A stretch of 6,883 nucleotides of DNA, taken from assembly GCA_948528155.1 (NCBI GenBank), contig CAOSZT010000116.1:1-6883 (forward strand), read 5' to 3'. Below, piece by piece: positions 4,596 through 6,883 of this stretch. A program made the position numbers and the translations under genes. Below the pieces are notes generated by a model, which was not told where the DNA came from, did not search any database, and saw nothing but the letters and a program-made list of their open reading frames with translations. Each line of letters starts with the position of its first letter. Position 1 is the stretch's first letter. This DNA comes from an uncultured Clostridia bacterium (GTDB taxonomy: Bacteria > Bacillota > Clostridia > TANB77 > CAG-508).

Positions 4596-6851
4596 CTAAA
4601 TACCTCTTAACATATTTAAAGTTGCATCAATATATTTATCTGATAATCTCATTCTATTTACTTCTTCATAATTATAAGCCAAAGGAAGTTCTATTAGTGC
4701 TGACTTTGCTCCCAAATTTTGCCTAGCCCAAGAAATTAAATATTGTGTTCCATATACTCCATAATTTTTTGTTGAGCAACTTGTATATTGTTGTTTGTAA
4801 TAATTACAAATTTGTTGATTACCTATTAATTGGTTTTCCCAGCCATGTAAATCTACTAGAACATTTTGACCTGTAGTAGATTTATGACTTAATAAAAAGT
4901 TTCTTAAATATTCTGCTTCATATGCTTGAAATCCAGAAGTTCCATTATAATTTCTATTGTCTGTATATCTTTTATAATAACTATCTGTTTGCCAAGATCT
5001 GTTTATATCTATTCCTTTTCCTATTTTACTATATAATGTTGTCCTACCTGGTCCATCTTTTGTATATCCTAATCTTCTACCATCTGGATTTATTTCTTTT
5101 ATTATATATATTGTCCATTTTTGTGCTAAATCTTTATCCATATCTGCTAATAATCTATTGTAAAAATTATTAGCAATATCAACTAAAACTGTACCATCTC
5201 TATCCCAAGAATCTTCATAACCATGTACACAAAATGTTGCAAAAAATACATTTGGACCATTACCATATCTACAATATTCTAAACTAGTTCCTCCAGCTAC
5301 ACCTTGTACCCAGGCTCCACTTATTCCATATGATCCAATTTCACATAGTACTTCAAAAAACATATCAACATTTATATATACATCTTTTTGTAAACCATTA
5401 ATATCTTGAATTGGTGTTGTATATTTTGTATCTTCATAAAATGTTTTTGTATATGTGTATCCATCTTCACTAAGTTTCCAAGATGGTTTTGTATTTTCCA
5501 TTCTTACTGTTGATGTTATTTGAACTATTACATTATCATATGATGTGTACATATAACCTACACTAATTTTTGAACCATCTATTTGTATATATTCATTTTT
5601 TTTCTTTTCTAATTTTATTTTTACATTTGTTGAATTTCCATATATGTCTTCTACTGGTGTTGTATAATCTTGATTTGTTTCAAAAACTTTTGAATATGTT
5701 TTTTTGTCATTACTTAAATTCCAAGATGGTTTTGTTTCTCCTAGTTCTTCATCTGATTTTATAGAAATTGTAACTGTATCATCATCATTATATTTATATA
5801 GTAATGTTATTGTAGGAGGTTTTATGTCTATTTCATTTATATTTATAAATACATCTATAATATTTCCATATATGTCTTCTACTGGTGTATTATAAGTTAT
5901 ATTTTCTGTAAAAACTTTTGTATATGTTTTTTTATCTACACTTAAATCCCAAGATGGTTTTGTTTCTTTTAAATTTATATTTGATGTTATTTTTGCAATT
6001 ACAGTATTATCTTTTTTATCATAAATATAATCCATTATGATTTCAGCAATTTTTACTTCTGTTATTTTTATATCAACATTTATAATATTTCCATATATAT
6101 CTTCTACTGGTGTGCTATAATCTATATTACTTGTAAATACTTTTGTATATACTTTTTTATCCATACTTAAATTCCAAGATGGTTTTGTTGGTTTTAATTC
6201 AAAGTCTGAGGTCATTTGAGCTGTTACTGTATTGTTTTCTCCATTGTAAATATAATTCATTGTAATATTTGCACTTTTTACTTCTGTTATTTCTATATCA
6301 ACATTTATAACATTTCCATATATGTCTTCTACTGGTGTACTATAATCTATATTACTTGTAAATACTTTTGTATATACTTTTTTATCCATACTTAAATTCC
6401 AAGATGGTTTTGTTGGTTTTAATTCAAAGTCTGAGGTTATTTGAGCTGTTACTGTATTGTTTTCTCCATTGTAAATATAATTCATTGTAATATTTGCACT
6501 TTTTACTTCTGTTATTTCTATATCAACATTTATAACATTTCCATATATGTCTTCTACTGGTGTGCTATAAGTCATATTACTTGTAAATACTTTTGTATAT
6601 ATTTTTCTGTTTGTATCTAATTTCCAAGATGGTTTTGTGTCTTTTAGTTCAATATTTGATATTATTTTTGCAATAACTTGATTTGTATAAGAATCATATT
6701 CATATTCAACATCTATACTATTACTATTTTTAACTACTGTATTCTTACTATTTAAAACTGATGCTTGTTCATTGTCTCTTTCAGCATAAGATATGGTAAA
6801 TGATATTAATATTATTCCTACTAAAATAATTGCTAACCTTTTAGCCCTCAT
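4596..6851 (-). CDS. Secreted M14 zinc carboxypeptidase with six Ig-like repeats
   Basis: This 751-residue exported protein has a signal peptide (about 1-23, likely cleaved after ISYA), a 21-residue linker, six repeats (45-500) and a C-terminal peptidase domain (501-751). The peptidase has the M14 zinc site HGYE (His543, Glu546) with the third ligand His669 in VDLHGW, 123 residues later as in carboxypeptidase A. It also has NPDG (588-591), a candidate substrate Arg603, the carboxylate-binding Asn617-Arg618 in DINRSW, and the catalytic Glu721 in ALIELP. All key residues are present. M14 enzymes remove C-terminal residues; the bacterial murein members act on gamma-D-glutamyl-diamino acid bonds, and pairing with a GH25 enzyme on the same scaffold makes peptidoglycan stem peptides a likely substrate, although this is inference. 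The domain has five cysteines; the repeats have none. The ATG follows AAAGGAGGAT (6857-6866). There is no sorting signal or known wall-binding module. The M14 call is firm; the substrate is not. Confidence 0.92.
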   Translation of the reverse strand: MRAKRLAIILVGIILISFTISYAERDNEQASVLNSKNTVVKNSNSIDVEYEYDSYTNQVIAKIISNIELKDTKPSWKLDTNRKIYTKVFTSNMTYSTPVEDIYGNVINVDIEITEVKSANITMNYIYNGENNTVTAQITSDFELKPTKPSWNLSMDKKVYTKVFTSNIDYSTPVEDIYGNVINVDIEITEVKSANITMNYIYNGENNTVTAQMTSDFELKPTKPSWNLSMDKKVYTKVFTSNIDYSTPVEDIYGNIINVDIKITEVKIAEIIMDYIYDKKDNTVIAKITSNINLKETKPSWDLSVDKKTYTKVFTENITYNTPVEDIYGNIIDVFININEIDIKPPTITLLYKYNDDDTVTISIKSDEELGETKPSWNLSNDKKTYSKVFETNQDYTTPVEDIYGNSTNVKIKLEKKKNEYIQIDGSKISVGYMYTSYDNVIVQITSTVRMENTKPSWKLSEDGYTYTKTFYEDTKYTTPIQDINGLQKDVYINVDMFFEVLCEIGSYGISGAWVQGVAGGTSLEYCRYGNGPNVFFATFCVHGYEDSWDRDGTVLVDIANNFYNRLLADMDKDLAQKWTIYIIKEINPDGRRLGYTKDGPGRTTLYSKIGKGIDINRSWQTDSYYKRYTDNRNYNGTSGFQAYEAEYLRNFLLSHKSTTGQNVLVDLHGWENQLIGNQQICNYYKQQYTSCSTKNYGVYGTQYLISWARQNLGAKSALIELPLAYNYEEVNRMRLSDKYIDATLNMLRGI
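4602..4608 (-). promoter_or_regulatory. Ribosome binding site of the membrane-protein gene, inside the end of the carboxypeptidase gene
   Basis: AAGAGGT on the minus strand lies eight bases before the ATG at 4592-4594 and also encodes the Arg-Gly near the C terminus of the carboxypeptidase (LRGI). The upstream TAG (4596-4598) and the ATG are separated by one base (TAG-T-ATG), the layout expected for translational coupling. It fixes the start choice for the 261-residue protein. Confidence 0.75.
5352..6719 (-). repeat. Six tandem in-frame Ig-like repeats in the carboxypeptidase gene
   Basis: Units on the minus strand cover residues 45-119, 120-194, 195-269, 270-345, 346-427 and 428-500. Their lengths (75, 75, 75, 76, 82, 73) equal those of the lysozyme scaffold, unit by unit. 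The core is again TKPSW, YTKVF and TPVED-I-YGN. Unit 5 begins after a Pro-Pro hinge and has LGETKPSW; unit 6 has DGYTYTKTFYE and a divergent PIQD turn, and joins the peptidase domain directly. Confidence 0.88.
6121..6570 (-). repeat. Near-identical 225-bp tandem duplication within the repeat region
   Basis: Bases 6121-6345 and 6346-6570 differ at only two positions in 225 by direct comparison: a C/T at 6213 against 6438, giving Met or Ile, and an A/G at 6339 against 6564. The block runs from unit 3 through unit 2 into the C-terminal part of unit 1. Identity drops outside it: 6076-6120 against 6301-6345 has three differences in 45. Synonymous sites are conserved too, which points to recent unequal recombination or gene conversion. 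Confidence 0.92.
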
Positions 6852-6883
6852 GAGAAATCCTCCTTTATATATTTTTTTTAATA
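6852..6883 (-). promoter_or_regulatory. Partial 5' leader of the carboxypeptidase operon
   Basis: Only 32 bases of leader are present. They contain a near-perfect AAAGGAGGAT ribosome binding site (6857-6866) with about seven bases between GGAGG and ATG, preceded by an A/T-only stretch. The promoter, if adjacent, is cut off by the window edge. Confidence 0.6.

Noticed and set aside
4922..5895. Plus-strand open frames opposite the carboxypeptidase gene, and a similar one at 866-1054 opposite the glycosyltransferase
   Set aside because: The same shadow effect applies: no ribosome binding site, low complexity, and the opposite strand has conserved catalytic motifs.
5352..6719. Regular 225-bp direct repeats, considered as a CRISPR-like or other non-coding array
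   Set aside because: The period is an exact multiple of three, the frame stays open throughout, and differences between units respect a conserved protein motif. The repeats are protein domains.
141..6851. Mollicute-type alternative code (TGA as Trp), prompted by the very low GC content
   Set aside because: All four genes read through with the standard code, the tryptophan codons checked are TGG, and the proteins are full length for their families.

Overview
The window is very AT-rich (roughly a quarter G+C by eye) and carries four genes, all on the minus strand. They use the standard code (Trp is TGG, stops are TAA or TAG), strong AGGAGG-type ribosome binding sites, and Gram-positive export signals. 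This fits an AT-rich, probably anaerobic member of the Bacillota (Clostridia-like, perhaps host-associated). No marker gene fixes the genus.

In transcription order (high to low coordinates): (1) 4596-6851 encodes a secreted protein with six tandem Ig-like repeats and a C-terminal M14 zinc carboxypeptidase domain. (2) One base later, 3809-4594 encodes a 261-residue single-pass membrane protein of unknown function with an EF-hand-like loop at its C terminus. The two genes look co-transcribed and translationally coupled. (3) A 300-bp gap (3509-3808) holds a hairpin with a T-run, what looks like the truncated left end of an IS3/IS150-type element, a perfect 20-bp-arm inverted repeat, and a promoter. 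(4) 1298-3508 encodes a second secreted protein with six repeats of the same kind but a C-terminal GH25 lysozyme domain, followed by a strong terminator. (5) 141-1079 encodes a GtrB/CsbB-like family 2 glycosyltransferase with two C-terminal membrane helices, its own promoter, and a hairpin just after its stop codon.

The most striking result is that the two large exported enzymes carry the same 456-residue scaffold. Unit lengths are 75, 75, 75, 76, 82 and 73 residues in both proteins, in the same order and without length differences, while the catalytic domains are unrelated. This suggests a modular pair in which one delivery/binding scaffold carries a glycan-cleaving enzyme (muramidase) and a probable peptide-trimming enzyme (carboxypeptidase). 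Both would plausibly act on peptidoglycan, either the cell's own or that of competitors. The small membrane protein is a candidate accessory factor and the glycosyltransferase a candidate modifier of surface polymers; both of these links are inference from proximity.
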